The notes below the pieces were generated by a model that had not been told where the DNA came from, made no database searches, and worked only from the letters and a program-made list of their open reading frames with translations. 64,000 nucleotides of DNA, taken from NCBI RefSeq assembly GCF_900156455.1, contig NZ_FTNQ01000005.1:1-64000 (forward strand), written 5' to 3'. Below, piece by piece: positions 25,272 through 34,910 of the stretch. Every line of letters begins with the position of its first letter. Positions within the stretch are counted from its first letter, which is position 1. The translations under genes were made by a program, and so were the position numbers. Origin of the DNA: Microbacterium sp. RURRCA19A (GTDB taxonomy: Bacteria > Actinomycetota > Actinomycetes > Actinomycetales > Microbacteriaceae).

Positions 25272-25342
25272 CGCCGAGCCTTCGGGCGTCTCCGGCGGCC
25301 TCCGCGTCGCGGTTCGGTGCGTTCCCCTGCGCCCGCGCGGAG

Positions 25343-25405
25343 GGTTCGGTGTCCACGACACGCGGATGCCGCGGGGACGCGTCCGCGTGTCCTGGACACC
25401 GAACC
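25343..25405. repeat. Long palindrome, family A copy 1
   Basis: Arms at 25343-25366 and 25382-25405 pair over 23 of 24 bases around a 15-base loop. The core is GTGTCCACGACACGCGGA. Related palindromes stand at 54769 and 61369. It follows the LacI gene at the end of the transport operon and could terminate it. Confidence 0.8.
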
Positions 25406-25482
25406 GGATCCGTCCCGGCGTGACAGGGCGTGGGATCGCTCTCAGGCGGTCGGTTCGCGTCACATGCTGGCGAGCGGGGCAC

Positions 25483-25496
25483 TGTGAGCGCTAACA
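25483..25496 (+). promoter_or_regulatory. LacI-type operator of the double-GH43 gene
   Basis: TGTGAGCGCTAACA, identical to the operator at 17904, contains the -10-like TAACAT in its right half and lies 65 bp before the GTG start at 25561. No strong -35 is visible. Confidence 0.65.
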
Positions 25497-25560
25497 TCGC
25501 GTCAGTCGTCGTTGTCGTCGACTCATGCAATGTCGCATTCACGAGAGGACCCGCACCCCC

Positions 25561-28500
25561 GTGCCTACACTCCACCGGACGGCGCTCCCCCGCCGTCTTC
25601 CCTCCTGGGCGCTCGCCGTCCCGGTCGTCGCCGCGCTCGTCGCGGCACCGATCGCCGTCCCCCTGGCCGCAGATGCGGCGACACCCACGAGCGGACTGGT
25701 CGTCTCCTACCCGCTCGACGAGACCTCGGGGACCGTCGCCCACGACGCCTCCGGCAACGGTCGCGACGCCGCCTACGTCGGCGGACCCTCGCTGACCGGC
25801 GGCGACGGCGTCCGACTCGACGGCGCCGATGACTATGTGAGCGTTCCCAACGACATCCTCGCGGGGCTCTCATCCATCACCGTCAGCACCGACGTGCTCG
25901 TGCGCCCGGAGCAGTCGGGCAACTACTTCATCTGGGGTCTCGGCAACACCACGGACTGGTACGGCAACGGCTACCTGTTCGCCACGGGCAACCCGGCCCG
26001 CACCGGCATCGCCAGCGGCAACTGGTCGACCGAGCAGGAGACCCGCGGCTCGGCGAACCTCGACCGCGGCGTCTGGAAGACCCTCACCTACACCCTCGAC
26101 GCGGGCAGCAAGACCTCGCGCCTGTACCTCGACGGCGTCAAGGTCGCCGAGAACACCAACACCACGACCACCCCCGGTGCGATCGGTGGCGGCAAGACCA
26201 CCGCCAACTACCTCGGCCGCTCGAACTACACCCCCGACAAGCGTCTCGCGGGCAGCCTCCGCGACTTCCGCATGTACGACCGGGCCCTCTCCGCCGACGA
26301 GGTGACCACGCTCGTCCCCACCGATGGGCAGCGCGTCGCCCGCGACAAGGCCGCCCTCGGCCTCGGCGACCTGAGCGCCGTGACCGCGGACATCGCCCTG
26401 CCCGCCGGCGGCACGAACGGGTCGAGCATCTCGTGGGCGTCGTCGAACCCCGCGGTGGTGTCGTCCACGGGCACGGTCACGCGCCCCGCCGCCGGACAGG
26501 CGGACGCCACGGTCACGTTGACGGCCACTCTCACCCGCGGAACCGCGACGCAGAGCACCGGCTTCACCGCCACCGTGCTGGCCGTCCCCGATGACGCGGG
26601 AGCCGCGCAGCGCGCCGTCGACGCGATCACGGTGGTCAACGCCGACGATGCGCGCGGCAATCTGACGCTGCCGACGATGGCGGACGGTCTGCCCGTCACG
26701 TGGACGACCTCGAACCCCGCGGTGGTCTCCGCCACGGGTGTCGTCGCGCGCCAGGAGGCCGACACGACCGTCACGCTCACGGCATCCGTGACGAAGGGCT
26801 CGGCGACCCGCACGCGCGACATCGTCGTGAACGTCCGCAAGGCCGTGCACCTCGGTGCCTTCGAGGGCTACACCTTCGCGTACTTCACCGGGAACACGAT
26901 CGAGGGCGAGAACATCTACTTCGCCGCGAGCAACGGCAACAACGCGCTGTCGTGGACCGAGCTCAACGGCGGCAAGCCCGCCCTCACCTCGAAGTACGGG
27001 GAGAAGGGCCTCCGCGACCCGTTCATCATCCGCTCTCCCGAGGGCGACACGTTCTACCTGATCGCCACCGACCTCTCGATCGGTGGAGGCACCTCGTGGG
27101 GTGACTCGCAGACCATCGGCTCGAAGTACATCGAGGTGTGGGAGTCGCACGACCTCGTGAACTGGAGCGACCAGCGGCACGTCCGGGTCTCGCCCGACAC
27201 CGCCGGCAACACCTGGGCGCCGGAGGCGTACTACGACGAGAGCCTCGGCCAGTACGTGGTGTTCTGGGCCTCGAAGATCTACCCGGCGGATGACCCGAAT
27301 CACACCGCCAACGTGCCCAACAGCATGATGTACGCCACCACGCGCGACTTCGTGACCTTCAGTGCGCCGCAGGTCTGGCAGGGCGGGATCTCCCGCATCG
27401 ACTCGACCGTCATCAAGGCGAACGGCGTCTACCAGCGGTTCACGAAGGATGAGGGCGCGGGGACCACCGGCTGCAGCGACATCATCCAGGAGAGCTCCGC
27501 GGTGCTGACCGCTCCGCTGAAGGACTGGACGCAGGTCACGTCGTGCATCGGCAAGAACGCCGGCACGGGTGCCGTGGAAGGCCCGAGCATCTTCAAGTCC
27601 AACCCGGGTGACGTCAACGGCGACAAGTACTACCTGTTCGTCGACGAGTACGGCGGGCGCGGGTACATCCCGCTGGCCACCACCGACATCGCGAACCCGA
27701 ACTGGCAGGTCCCGGCGAGCTACACGCTCCCGAGCAGCCCGCGCCACGGCACCGTCATGCCCGTGACCGCGGAGGAGCTCGCGGCCCTGCGGAAGAACAT
27801 CGTCACGGAGCCCGGCGTGACCCCGGTCACGGCGAACGACAAGGGCGAGGTCCTGCGCTACGACTTCACCGACGGTTCGGGCGCCACGCTGCACGACCGC
27901 TCCGGTGCGGGCCGCGACGCGCAGATCCAGGGCGGGGCGACGTTCTCGGACGGTGCGCTGACCTTCGACGGCAGCAACGACTACGTCGATCTGCCCGACA
28001 ACGTGCTGGCGGGTGTCACCGACTTCACCGTCGACACCGAGGTGCGGATCGACGCGGCGCAGAAGAACCCGTACTTCCTGTACGCCTTCGGCAACACCGG
28101 CGGAGACGGAAAGGGCAACGGGTACCTGTTCTCGACCGGCAACGGCCAGTACCGCGGCGCGCTCACCACGGGCAACTGGACGGGCGAGCAGAACGCGTCC
28201 GCCGCCAGCGCCCTGCCGCGCGACCGCTGGGTGCACCTGACGTACACGTTGAGCGGCAACACCGCGCGACTGTACCTCGACGGCCAGAAGGTCGCAGAGA
28301 ACACCAACGTCACGGTCCGACCGGGGGACATCGGCAAGGGCACGACCCTGGCGAACTACCTCGGCAAGTCCGTGTACAACGACGACAACCTCTTCCGCGG
28401 CCAGATGCGCGAGTTCGCGCTCTACAACCGCGCGTTGAGCCCGGACGAGGTCGCGGCCCAGAACCCGGGGCTGATCACCGAGGTCGGTCTGCAGGATGCC

Positions 28501-30183
28501 GCGGCGCTCAAGGTCGCCCCGATCGTCGACGCCGAGAACCGCACGGTGCTGTTCCCCGTCGTGCCGGGCACCGACCTGACGAAGCTGCGCCCGACGTTCA
28601 CGACCGCGTCCGGCACGACGGCGACCCCGGCATCGGGCACGGTCCGAAACCTCAGCACGCCGGTCACGGTCACGCTGAAGACCGACGGGCAGGCCGATGT
28701 GGTCTGGACGCTGAAGGCGGTCGAGATGAAGAGCCCGGTCCTGCCGGGCCTGTACGCCGACCCGAACATCGCGGTGTTCGGTGACACGTACTACATCTAC
28801 GCCACCACCGACGGGGTCCCCGGCTGGGGCGGCAACACGTTCTACGTGTGGAAGTCGAAGAACCTCGTCGACTGGACCCGGTCCGACAAGCCGTTCCTGA
28901 CGCTGGACGGCACGAACGGCAACGTCCCGTGGGCCACCGGCAACGCCTGGGCTCCGACGATCATCGAGAAGGGCGGGAAGTACTACTTCTACTTCAGCGG
29001 TCACAACCCGCAGGACAACCGCAAGGAGATCGGTGTCGCGGTCGCCGACAGTCCCGAGGGGCCGTTCACCGCGGACGCTCAGCCGATGATCACCAACGGT
29101 GAGAGCGTCCACAGCGGACAGGCGATCGACCCGGCGGCGTTCCACGACCCGAAGACGGGGAAGTACTACCTGTTCTGGGGCAACGGCAACCCGGTCTACG
29201 GCGAACTGTCCGATGACATGAAGAGCATCAAGGCGGGCACGATCAAGCCGATCTCGGGTCTGAACGACTTCCGCGAGGGGACGTTCGTGAACTACCGCGA
29301 CGGTCTTTACCACCTGACGTACTCGATCGACGACACCGGTTCGGCCGACTACCGCGTCGGCTACGCCACGTCGGCGAGCATCGACGGCCCGTGGACGTAC
29401 CGCGGCGTGATCCTCTCGAAGGACACCTCGCAGGGCATCCTCGGCACGGGACACAGCTCGATCATCAACGTGCCGGGCACGGACGAGTGGTACATCGCGT
29501 ACCACCGGTTCGCGATCCCGGGCGGCGGTGGAACGAACCGCGAGACGACCATCGATCGCCTCGAGATCGGCCCGGACGGGCTGTTCCAGGCCGTGAAGCC
29601 GACCCTGTCGAGCGTCGCGCCGCGCGAGGTTCCCGACACGACGGAGCCGACCCCGACGCCGACCCCCACGGCGACGCCGACGGCCACGCCCACGGCGACG
29701 CCGACGGTCACGCCCACCGCGACGCCGGAGCCGACGACCGAGCCCACGGGCACGCCGACCCCGACGGCCTCGCCCACGAGCACTCCGGATGCCGCCCCGT
29801 CGGTGTCGGTCTCGACCACCACGGTCGAGCGCGGGGGGATCGTGCGCGTGACGGTGACGGGCCTGGCTGCCGGTGAGCAGATCACCGCGGAGCTGCGCAG
29901 CGACCCCATCCGCATCGCCGGCATCCCCGCCGCCGACGCGAGCGGCCGCGTCACGTTCGACGTGCAGATCCCCGGCAACCTCGCCGCGGGCAGCCACACG
30001 ATCGTGGTGTTCGGCGCCGACGGGAACGTGATCCGCACGATCCCGATCACCGTGGTGGCCGCGGGCCAGCTCGCCGCGACCGGGGCGCAGGCTCCGCTCG
30101 GGGCGGCGCTGCTGGCGTCCTTCCTGCTCGTGGCGGGAGGAGTGGTGTGGACCCTGCGTCGTCCGCGACGCACGGTGTCGTGA
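25561..30183 (+). CDS. Cell-wall-anchored multidomain enzyme with two GH43 domains
   Basis: About 1540 residues: signal peptide (1-38); LamG-like domain (about 45-253); Ig-like repeats (256-430); GH43 propeller (433-743; LRDPFI with D486, VEGPSIF with E673); second LamG (763-966); linker domain (973-1056); second GH43 (1058-1353; YADPNI with D1067, FREGTF with E1239); Pro/Thr-rich linker; Ig-like domain (1415-1498); and the sorting signal LAATG (1504-1508) with a membrane helix and basic tail. It likely cleaves arabinofuranose or arabinan-type side chains at the surface and is held by a sortase. The GTG at 25561 (AGAGGA upstream) is preferred; an ATG at 25525 lacks a ribosome site. Confidence 0.88.
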   Translation: MPTLHRTALPRRLPSWALAVPVVAALVAAPIAVPLAADAATPTSGLVVSYPLDETSGTVAHDASGNGRDAAYVGGPSLTGGDGVRLDGADDYVSVPNDILAGLSSITVSTDVLVRPEQSGNYFIWGLGNTTDWYGNGYLFATGNPARTGIASGNWSTEQETRGSANLDRGVWKTLTYTLDAGSKTSRLYLDGVKVAENTNTTTTPGAIGGGKTTANYLGRSNYTPDKRLAGSLRDFRMYDRALSADEVTTLVPTDGQRVARDKAALGLGDLSAVTADIALPAGGTNGSSISWASSNPAVVSSTGTVTRPAAGQADATVTLTATLTRGTATQSTGFTATVLAVPDDAGAAQRAVDAITVVNADDARGNLTLPTMADGLPVTWTTSNPAVVSATGVVARQEADTTVTLTASVTKGSATRTRDIVVNVRKAVHLGAFEGYTFAYFTGNTIEGENIYFAASNGNNALSWTELNGGKPALTSKYGEKGLRDPFIIRSPEGDTFYLIATDLSIGGGTSWGDSQTIGSKYIEVWESHDLVNWSDQRHVRVSPDTAGNTWAPEAYYDESLGQYVVFWASKIYPADDPNHTANVPNSMMYATTRDFVTFSAPQVWQGGISRIDSTVIKANGVYQRFTKDEGAGTTGCSDIIQESSAVLTAPLKDWTQVTSCIGKNAGTGAVEGPSIFKSNPGDVNGDKYYLFVDEYGGRGYIPLATTDIANPNWQVPASYTLPSSPRHGTVMPVTAEELAALRKNIVTEPGVTPVTANDKGEVLRYDFTDGSGATLHDRSGAGRDAQIQGGATFSDGALTFDGSNDYVDLPDNVLAGVTDFTVDTEVRIDAAQKNPYFLYAFGNTGGDGKGNGYLFSTGNGQYRGALTTGNWTGEQNASAASALPRDRWVHLTYTLSGNTARLYLDGQKVAENTNVTVRPGDIGKGTTLANYLGKSVYNDDNLFRGQMREFALYNRALSPDEVAAQNPGLITEVGLQDAAALKVAPIVDAENRTVLFPVVPGTDLTKLRPTFTTASGTTATPASGTVRNLSTPVTVTLKTDGQADVVWTLKAVEMKSPVLPGLYADPNIAVFGDTYYIYATTDGVPGWGGNTFYVWKSKNLVDWTRSDKPFLTLDGTNGNVPWATGNAWAPTIIEKGGKYYFYFSGHNPQDNRKEIGVAVADSPEGPFTADAQPMITNGESVHSGQAIDPAAFHDPKTGKYYLFWGNGNPVYGELSDDMKSIKAGTIKPISGLNDFREGTFVNYRDGLYHLTYSIDDTGSADYRVGYATSASIDGPWTYRGVILSKDTSQGILGTGHSSIINVPGTDEWYIAYHRFAIPGGGGTNRETTIDRLEIGPDGLFQAVKPTLSSVAPREVPDTTEPTPTPTPTATPTATPTATPTVTPTATPEPTTEPTGTPTPTASPTSTPDAAPSVSVSTTTVERGGIVRVTVTGLAAGEQITAELRSDPIRIAGIPAADASGRVTFDVQIPGNLAAGSHTIVVFGADGNVIRTIPITVVAAGQLAATGAQAPLGAALLASFLLVAGGVVWTLRRPRRTVS

Positions 30184-30203
30184 TCGTCTGACGATCGAAC
30201 GGG

Positions 30204-30235
30204 AGGAGCCCGGATGCCATGGCATCCGGGCTCCT
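30204..30235 (+). terminator. Terminator after the double-GH43 gene
   Basis: A perfect 32-base palindrome centred on GGATGCCATGGCATCC, followed by TTCTGGTCT, starts 20 bases after the stop. It is a strong hairpin with a short pyrimidine tail. Confidence 0.75.
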
Positions 30236-30279
30236 TCTGGTCTCGTCCCCGCCCTTCGAGCGGACCGGCGTCACCTCAC

Positions 30280-30346
30280 CGATAAACGCGATCCACGCCC
30301 AGAAACGCGCTGTCCCCGCGTTTCTGGGCGTAGATCGCGTTTATCG
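30280..30346. repeat. Long palindrome, family B copy 1
   Basis: Arms at 30280-30309 and 30317-30346 pair over 29 of 30 bases around a 7-base loop. The left arm begins CGATAAACGCGATCCACGCC. The same 30-base arm recurs exactly at 43002. It is unusually A/T-containing for this genome. Confidence 0.85.
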
Positions 30347-30350
30347 CGCC

Positions 30351-30420
30351 AGGGGTGGCGGCGGGTGCGAGGGTGGCGGGGGCCGCGGGGGTGGCGGCGG
30401 TTGCGGGGGTGCCGCCGGGC
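30351..30420 (+). repeat. G-rich imperfect tandem repeats
   Basis: About five imperfect units of the type GGGGGTGGCGGCGG follow the family B palindrome. The plus strand has many G-runs of three or more. I see no gene here; the stretch from 30184 to 30564 holds only the terminator, the palindrome, these repeats and the next promoter. Confidence 0.55.
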
Positions 30421-30473
30421 GTTCGTCCGCGCACGGTCGTCGGAGACGGGGCACGTGACATGCGGCTTCGCCC

Positions 30474-30524
30474 TTGACGGCGGACGAGTCTCCCGTTTAC
30501 CGTGTGTCGAACCGGTTCGACACA
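30474..30524 (+). promoter_or_regulatory. Promoter and LacI-type operator of the GH39-like gene
   Basis: TTGACG (30474-30479) with TTTACC (30496-30501) can serve as -35/-10. A perfect 22-bp palindrome at 30503-30524 with core TCGAACCGGTTCGA overlaps the start region. The GAACCGGTTC core returns at 34881 and 35950, suggesting control by the LacI protein encoded at 34911. Confidence 0.7.
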
Positions 30525-30564
30525 AAATCCCGGTGACCCCACTCAACGACGAGAGAAGAGTTCC

Positions 30565-33500
30565 ATGAGGTCGACTCGACGGCGCGCCGCCCGCGCGCCC
30601 ATCACCACCGTCGCGGCAGGGCTGGCCGTCGCCGCCCTCGCCGTCGGTTCCCCCGTCCATGTCCCTCTCGCCGAAGCGGCCCCCGCCGACGACCCGAGCG
30701 GCCACGTGATCCTCGACTACGACTTCGACGCCGCGGCATCCGTCACGGCGACGGTGAAGGACGAGTCGGGCAAGGGGCGCGACGGCGTGCTGGACAACCC
30801 GGGCTCCGCCCAGCTCGTCGACGGACCGGCCGGAGGAAAGGCCCTCCACCTCTCCGGCGGGGCCGCAGGTTCGACGACCGCGCCGTTCATCACCGTCCCC
30901 TCGGGTCTGTTCCAGGGGCTGACCTCCACCACCATCTCGTCCTGGGTCAAGTGGGACGGCGGTGACGCTTTCCAGTGGCTCTACACGCTGGGCAAGGACA
31001 AGGACAGTGCGGCGTTCTACACGCCGCGGTTCCAGGGCGACGACAAGGCCCGTTCCAGCGTGAAGCCCACCAGCCAGGGCGAGGCGGGTGCCGCAGGATC
31101 GACGGCGCTCCCTTCCGGCGAGTGGCACCTCGTGACCACGACGATCGACGCCGGAGCGCTGGTGTACTACCTCGACGGGCTCGAAGTCGCCCGCACCGCG
31201 GTGGGCGCCGATGTCTCCAGCGCCCTCTTCGGCGCGTCCTCGCCCGACTCGGGCTACATCGGGCAGCCCTTCTGGACCGGTGTCCACCCCTTCTTCGCCG
31301 GCGCGATCGACGACTTCCAGGTGTACGACACCGCGCTCACCGCCGGCCAGGTGCGCGCGCTCGCGGGGGATGCCGCGCCCCAGCTCACCCGGGTGCTGGA
31401 GACGAGCGTGACGGTGCAGACCGACATCGGTGCCGCGCCGCAGCTCCCGGGCGTGAAGGCCGAGTTCGACGACGGGCAGCAGCGACTCGCGCCCGTCACC
31501 TGGGCCGACGTCCCCGCGTCCGCCTACGCGCAGCGCGGCGTCTTCACCGTGCAGGGCGCCGTCGACGGCACCGACACCGCGGTCACCGCGACCGTGCGCG
31601 TCACGACTCCCGGCGAGTTCTCGATCGACGTCGGTGACCGCACGGGCGCCTTCATGGGAGGGGCCTCCGGAACCCTCTACGGTCTCTACGGCCCCGGTCT
31701 GCCCTCGAACAACCTGATCGACGGCATCCAACTGCGCACCGTGTCGACCAAGGCGCAGGACGGCCCGCAGCACCCGGGCGCCGACGCGCTCGAGGTCGTG
31801 AAGCCGCTCGCCGACTCGTCCAACGGTGACGTCTACATCTACATGACCGACATCAACCGCGGCTTCCCGTACGAGGTGCCGGGAAACAACGGCGCCGAGA
31901 AGGAGGCCTGGTTCCTCGACTCGATCGGCGCGCAGGTCGATCAGGTGCTCCAGCTCCCCGCGGAGTACCAGAAGCGCATCGTGTTCGTGCCGTTCAACGA
32001 GCCCGAGGGCAACATGTACGGCAACGGCGGTCAGTCCTTCTGGGGCCAGAGCTGGCTGGACGACCCGGATCGCTTCTTGAGCGCGTGGGACCGCGCCTAC
32101 CGGATCATCAAGGACAAGATGCCCGACGCCCGTGTCAGCGGCCCGAACACGAGCATCCTGTTCAACCAGACGTACGGTTTCCTGCAGCACGCCATCGCGA
32201 ACGACACGGTCCCCGCGGTCTTCACGTGGCACGAGTTGAGCAACCCCGCGACGATCCGCGACTCGGTCGCCCGCTACCGCGGATGGGAGGACGAGCTGTT
32301 CGCGGGCACGAAGTGGGCGGGGACGCATCTCCCGATCAATGTCAACGAGTACGCCTTCAACTACCACACCTCGGTTCCGGCGCAGATGATCCAGTGGATC
32401 TCCGCGATCGAGGACTCCAAGATCGACGCCGACATCGCCTACTGGAACATCGACGGCAACCTGAGCGACTCCGCCGTGCAGTCCAACCGCGGCAACGGGC
32501 AGTGGTGGCTGCTGAACGCGTACGGGAACATGACCGGGGACACCGTGACGGTGCACCCGCCGCAGCCCGGTCAGAGCTACACGCTCCAGGGCGTGGCGAC
32601 CGTCGATGACGCGAACCAGAAGGTGCACGCGCTCTTCGGAGGCAGTACGGGCGATCAGAGCGTCTACTTCGATCGCCTGCCCGATTACCTCGGCGGCTCG
32701 GCCCACGTCCAGGTGCGCGACATCCGTTGGACCGGTCAGATCGGTGACTCCGGCGAACCGCAGACGGTCGCCGAGTTCGACGCCCCGATCGTCGGGGGTT
32801 CGCTGAGCCTGCAGTTCGGCCAGGGCGATCTGCCCGCGCTCGGCACCGACTCCGCATACGAGGTCATCGTGACCCCGGGCACGGACACCACCAGCCCGGC
32901 GAAGTCCCCGGTGTCGTGGCGCGGCGTCTACGAGGCGGAGGATGCGCCGTTCACCGGCGGAGGCCACTTCGTCAACTACGAGGGGTCGCCGGCCGATGTC
33001 GGGAAGTTCTACACGTCGGGCAACCGCAACGTCGGCAACATCACGGGGGAGGCGTCGGGCGACGGCTCCACCGGAGACCTCGCGCTGAACTTCCAGGTCG
33101 ACGTGCCGGCGGACGGCACGTACGACCTCAGCATCCTCGCGAACGCGTTCAACAAGGAACCCCGCAACGAGGAGCAGGGTCCCGTGAACATGTTCGTGCG
33201 CGTCGACGACGCCGCCGAGCAAGAGGTCTACGCCGAGCTGGGATACAAGTGGGTCGTCTGGAACCACACCGACACCACCGTCGAGCTGACCCGCGGGCGC
33301 CACACCATCACGGTCGCCTCGCAGAGCCTGGACGGATCGAAGAAGACCAAGGGCATCGCGCTGATCGACAAGATCGACCTGACGCTCGCCAACCCCGACT
33401 ACACGCCCCTGTACGAGGCGGAGAACGCCGTCCTGCACGGAGCCACGGCGTCATACGACCGGCCCGGTGTCTCGGGCTCCGGATACGTCGACGTCGCTGC

Positions 33501-34749
33501 GGGCCAGTCGGCGACCTTCTGGGTGTACAGCAAGGACGACGCGGAGAAGTCGCTCGAGGTGAAGACCCTCGGCGGGGGAACCGGCATCCTGAAGGTGAAC
33601 GACGTCGAACTCGGCGAGGTCTCCGACACCGCGCGGGTCCCCGCGTTCCTCGTCGGCGGCATCAACAAGGTCGAGATCGTCGGGGGCAGCGGCGCCCTGG
33701 CCGTGGACCGCGTGGCGGTCGAGCCCTCAGAGGGCGTGCTGGCCAGCCAGACGATCGAGGCCGAGGACGGCGTCTTCGGCGGGTCCGCCCGGGTGCAGGA
33801 TCTCTCCCTCGCCAGCGGTGGAAAGGCGGTCGTGGGCGTCGGCGGCGCGCAGGACAACGCCAACACCCTCACGACGAAGGTCACGGTCGCCGAGGCGGGC
33901 ACGTACGCGATGACGGTGCGCTACTCCAACGAGGAGCAGTCGCCCGCATCGCACTACAACCCCGACCCGGTGGCGCGTCGTGCCGACATCTCGGTCAACG
34001 GCGGGACCGTTCAGAAGGTGCTGTTCCCGCAGAGCTACAACGCCAACCAGTTCTGGGAGCTCACGGTCCCGGTCGACCTGGGGGCCGGGGAGAACACCGT
34101 GTCCTTCGCCTCGAAGGAGGCGCCGGACTTCAACGGCACCACCTTCATCTCGGAGCGGTTCCCGACCCTGGGGCTGCGCTCGCAGTGGGCGCCGAACCTG
34201 GACCGCCTCACCTTCACCGCGCTGCGTCCCGCGGACGCTCCGCCGGTGGTGGCGACGGTGGACGTGGACGCGACGTCGGTCGCGCAGGGCGGCACCGTGT
34301 CGGTGTCGGGCTCCGGCTTCGCCCCGAACGAGAAGGTCGCACTGGAGTTGCACTCCGACGTGATCGTCCTCGGAGAGGCGACCGCGGATGCCGCGGGTGC
34401 GTTCTCGACGTCGGTGATCGTCCCGGGCACGGCGCCGGTCGGCGACCACGAACTGGTGGCCACGGGGGCCGACTCCGGCCGCACCGCGTCGGCCGCGCTG
34501 TCGGTCACCGCGGCCGATCCGGGCACCGGCGGCGGTTCCGGAACCGGTGGCGGCTCCGGGTCCGGTGGGGGCACGGGGTCGACCGGGTCGGGAAGCGGCG
34601 GGGGAGCGTCCTCCACGGGTTCGACCGGCGGGTCGCTGGCGACCACCGGGGGTGCCTTCGCCGGGTTCGGGGCGGTGTTGGCGGGCGCTCTCGCCGTCGC
34701 CGTCGGCGCCGGCCTGATCTCACGCCGGCGCGGTCGCGCCGCCGACTGA
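30565..34749 (+). CDS. Cell-wall-anchored GH39-like enzyme with carbohydrate-binding modules
   Basis: A 1394-residue secreted protein: signal peptide (1-39); LamG-like domain (47-268); bacterial Ig-like domain (276-352); a clan GH-A barrel (350-690) whose FVPFNEPEGN gives acid/base E479 and PINVNEYAF nucleophile candidate E595; a beta-sandwich; three CBM6/35-like modules (about 785-945, 947-1053, 1060-1223, each opening with an EAE motif); an Ig-like domain; a Gly/Ser linker; and LATTG (1358-1362) with a membrane helix and basic tail. The barrel recalls GH39 enzymes acting on arabinogalactan side chains; substrate is inferred. GAGAGAAGAG precedes the ATG. Confidence 0.85.
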   Translation: MRSTRRRAARAPITTVAAGLAVAALAVGSPVHVPLAEAAPADDPSGHVILDYDFDAAASVTATVKDESGKGRDGVLDNPGSAQLVDGPAGGKALHLSGGAAGSTTAPFITVPSGLFQGLTSTTISSWVKWDGGDAFQWLYTLGKDKDSAAFYTPRFQGDDKARSSVKPTSQGEAGAAGSTALPSGEWHLVTTTIDAGALVYYLDGLEVARTAVGADVSSALFGASSPDSGYIGQPFWTGVHPFFAGAIDDFQVYDTALTAGQVRALAGDAAPQLTRVLETSVTVQTDIGAAPQLPGVKAEFDDGQQRLAPVTWADVPASAYAQRGVFTVQGAVDGTDTAVTATVRVTTPGEFSIDVGDRTGAFMGGASGTLYGLYGPGLPSNNLIDGIQLRTVSTKAQDGPQHPGADALEVVKPLADSSNGDVYIYMTDINRGFPYEVPGNNGAEKEAWFLDSIGAQVDQVLQLPAEYQKRIVFVPFNEPEGNMYGNGGQSFWGQSWLDDPDRFLSAWDRAYRIIKDKMPDARVSGPNTSILFNQTYGFLQHAIANDTVPAVFTWHELSNPATIRDSVARYRGWEDELFAGTKWAGTHLPINVNEYAFNYHTSVPAQMIQWISAIEDSKIDADIAYWNIDGNLSDSAVQSNRGNGQWWLLNAYGNMTGDTVTVHPPQPGQSYTLQGVATVDDANQKVHALFGGSTGDQSVYFDRLPDYLGGSAHVQVRDIRWTGQIGDSGEPQTVAEFDAPIVGGSLSLQFGQGDLPALGTDSAYEVIVTPGTDTTSPAKSPVSWRGVYEAEDAPFTGGGHFVNYEGSPADVGKFYTSGNRNVGNITGEASGDGSTGDLALNFQVDVPADGTYDLSILANAFNKEPRNEEQGPVNMFVRVDDAAEQEVYAELGYKWVVWNHTDTTVELTRGRHTITVASQSLDGSKKTKGIALIDKIDLTLANPDYTPLYEAENAVLHGATASYDRPGVSGSGYVDVAAGQSATFWVYSKDDAEKSLEVKTLGGGTGILKVNDVELGEVSDTARVPAFLVGGINKVEIVGGSGALAVDRVAVEPSEGVLASQTIEAEDGVFGGSARVQDLSLASGGKAVVGVGGAQDNANTLTTKVTVAEAGTYAMTVRYSNEEQSPASHYNPDPVARRADISVNGGTVQKVLFPQSYNANQFWELTVPVDLGAGENTVSFASKEAPDFNGTTFISERFPTLGLRSQWAPNLDRLTFTALRPADAPPVVATVDVDATSVAQGGTVSVSGSGFAPNEKVALELHSDVIVLGEATADAAGAFSTSVIVPGTAPVGDHELVATGADSGRTASAALSVTAADPGTGGGSGTGGGSGSGGGTGSTGSGSGGGASSTGSTGGSLATTGGAFAGFGAVLAGALAVAVGAGLISRRRGRAAD

Positions 34750-34759
34750 GCCTGACCCG

Positions 34760-34793
34760 CAGAACCCCCGCGACAGCCGTCGCGGGGGTTCTG
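34760..34793 (+). terminator. Terminator after the GH39-like gene
   Basis: A perfect 15-bp stem, CAGAACCCCCGCGAC with its complement at 34779-34793, closes on an AGCC loop 10 bases after the stop. Confidence 0.75.
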
Positions 34794-34846
34794 TCGTGGT
34801 CCGGGTGATTCCGGGTCACAATGACAGGTATTCGACGACATGGCTC

Positions 34847-34893
34847 TTGCTCCCCCGGGCAGAACGGCGGTACGATGATCGAACCGGTTCGAT
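34847..34893 (+). promoter_or_regulatory. Promoter and operator of the second LacI gene
   Basis: TTGCTC (34847-34852), an 18-bp spacer and TACGAT (34871-34876) form a promoter. The 16-bp perfect palindrome ATCGAACCGGTTCGAT (34878-34893) lies just downstream, consistent with autorepression. Confidence 0.6.
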
Positions 34894-34910
34894 GATGAAA
34901 GGGGCGCGAC

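Noticed and set aside
24195..25463. 422-codon minus-strand frame over the LacI gene
   Set aside because: It is antisense shadow with no recognisable domain; LacI on the plus strand is complete.
30280..30346. Family B palindrome as a CRISPR repeat or a small protein gene
   Set aside because: There is no spaced array, and the reading frames through it (with INAIHAQKR-like peptides) arise from the palindrome and lack starts and ribosome sites.
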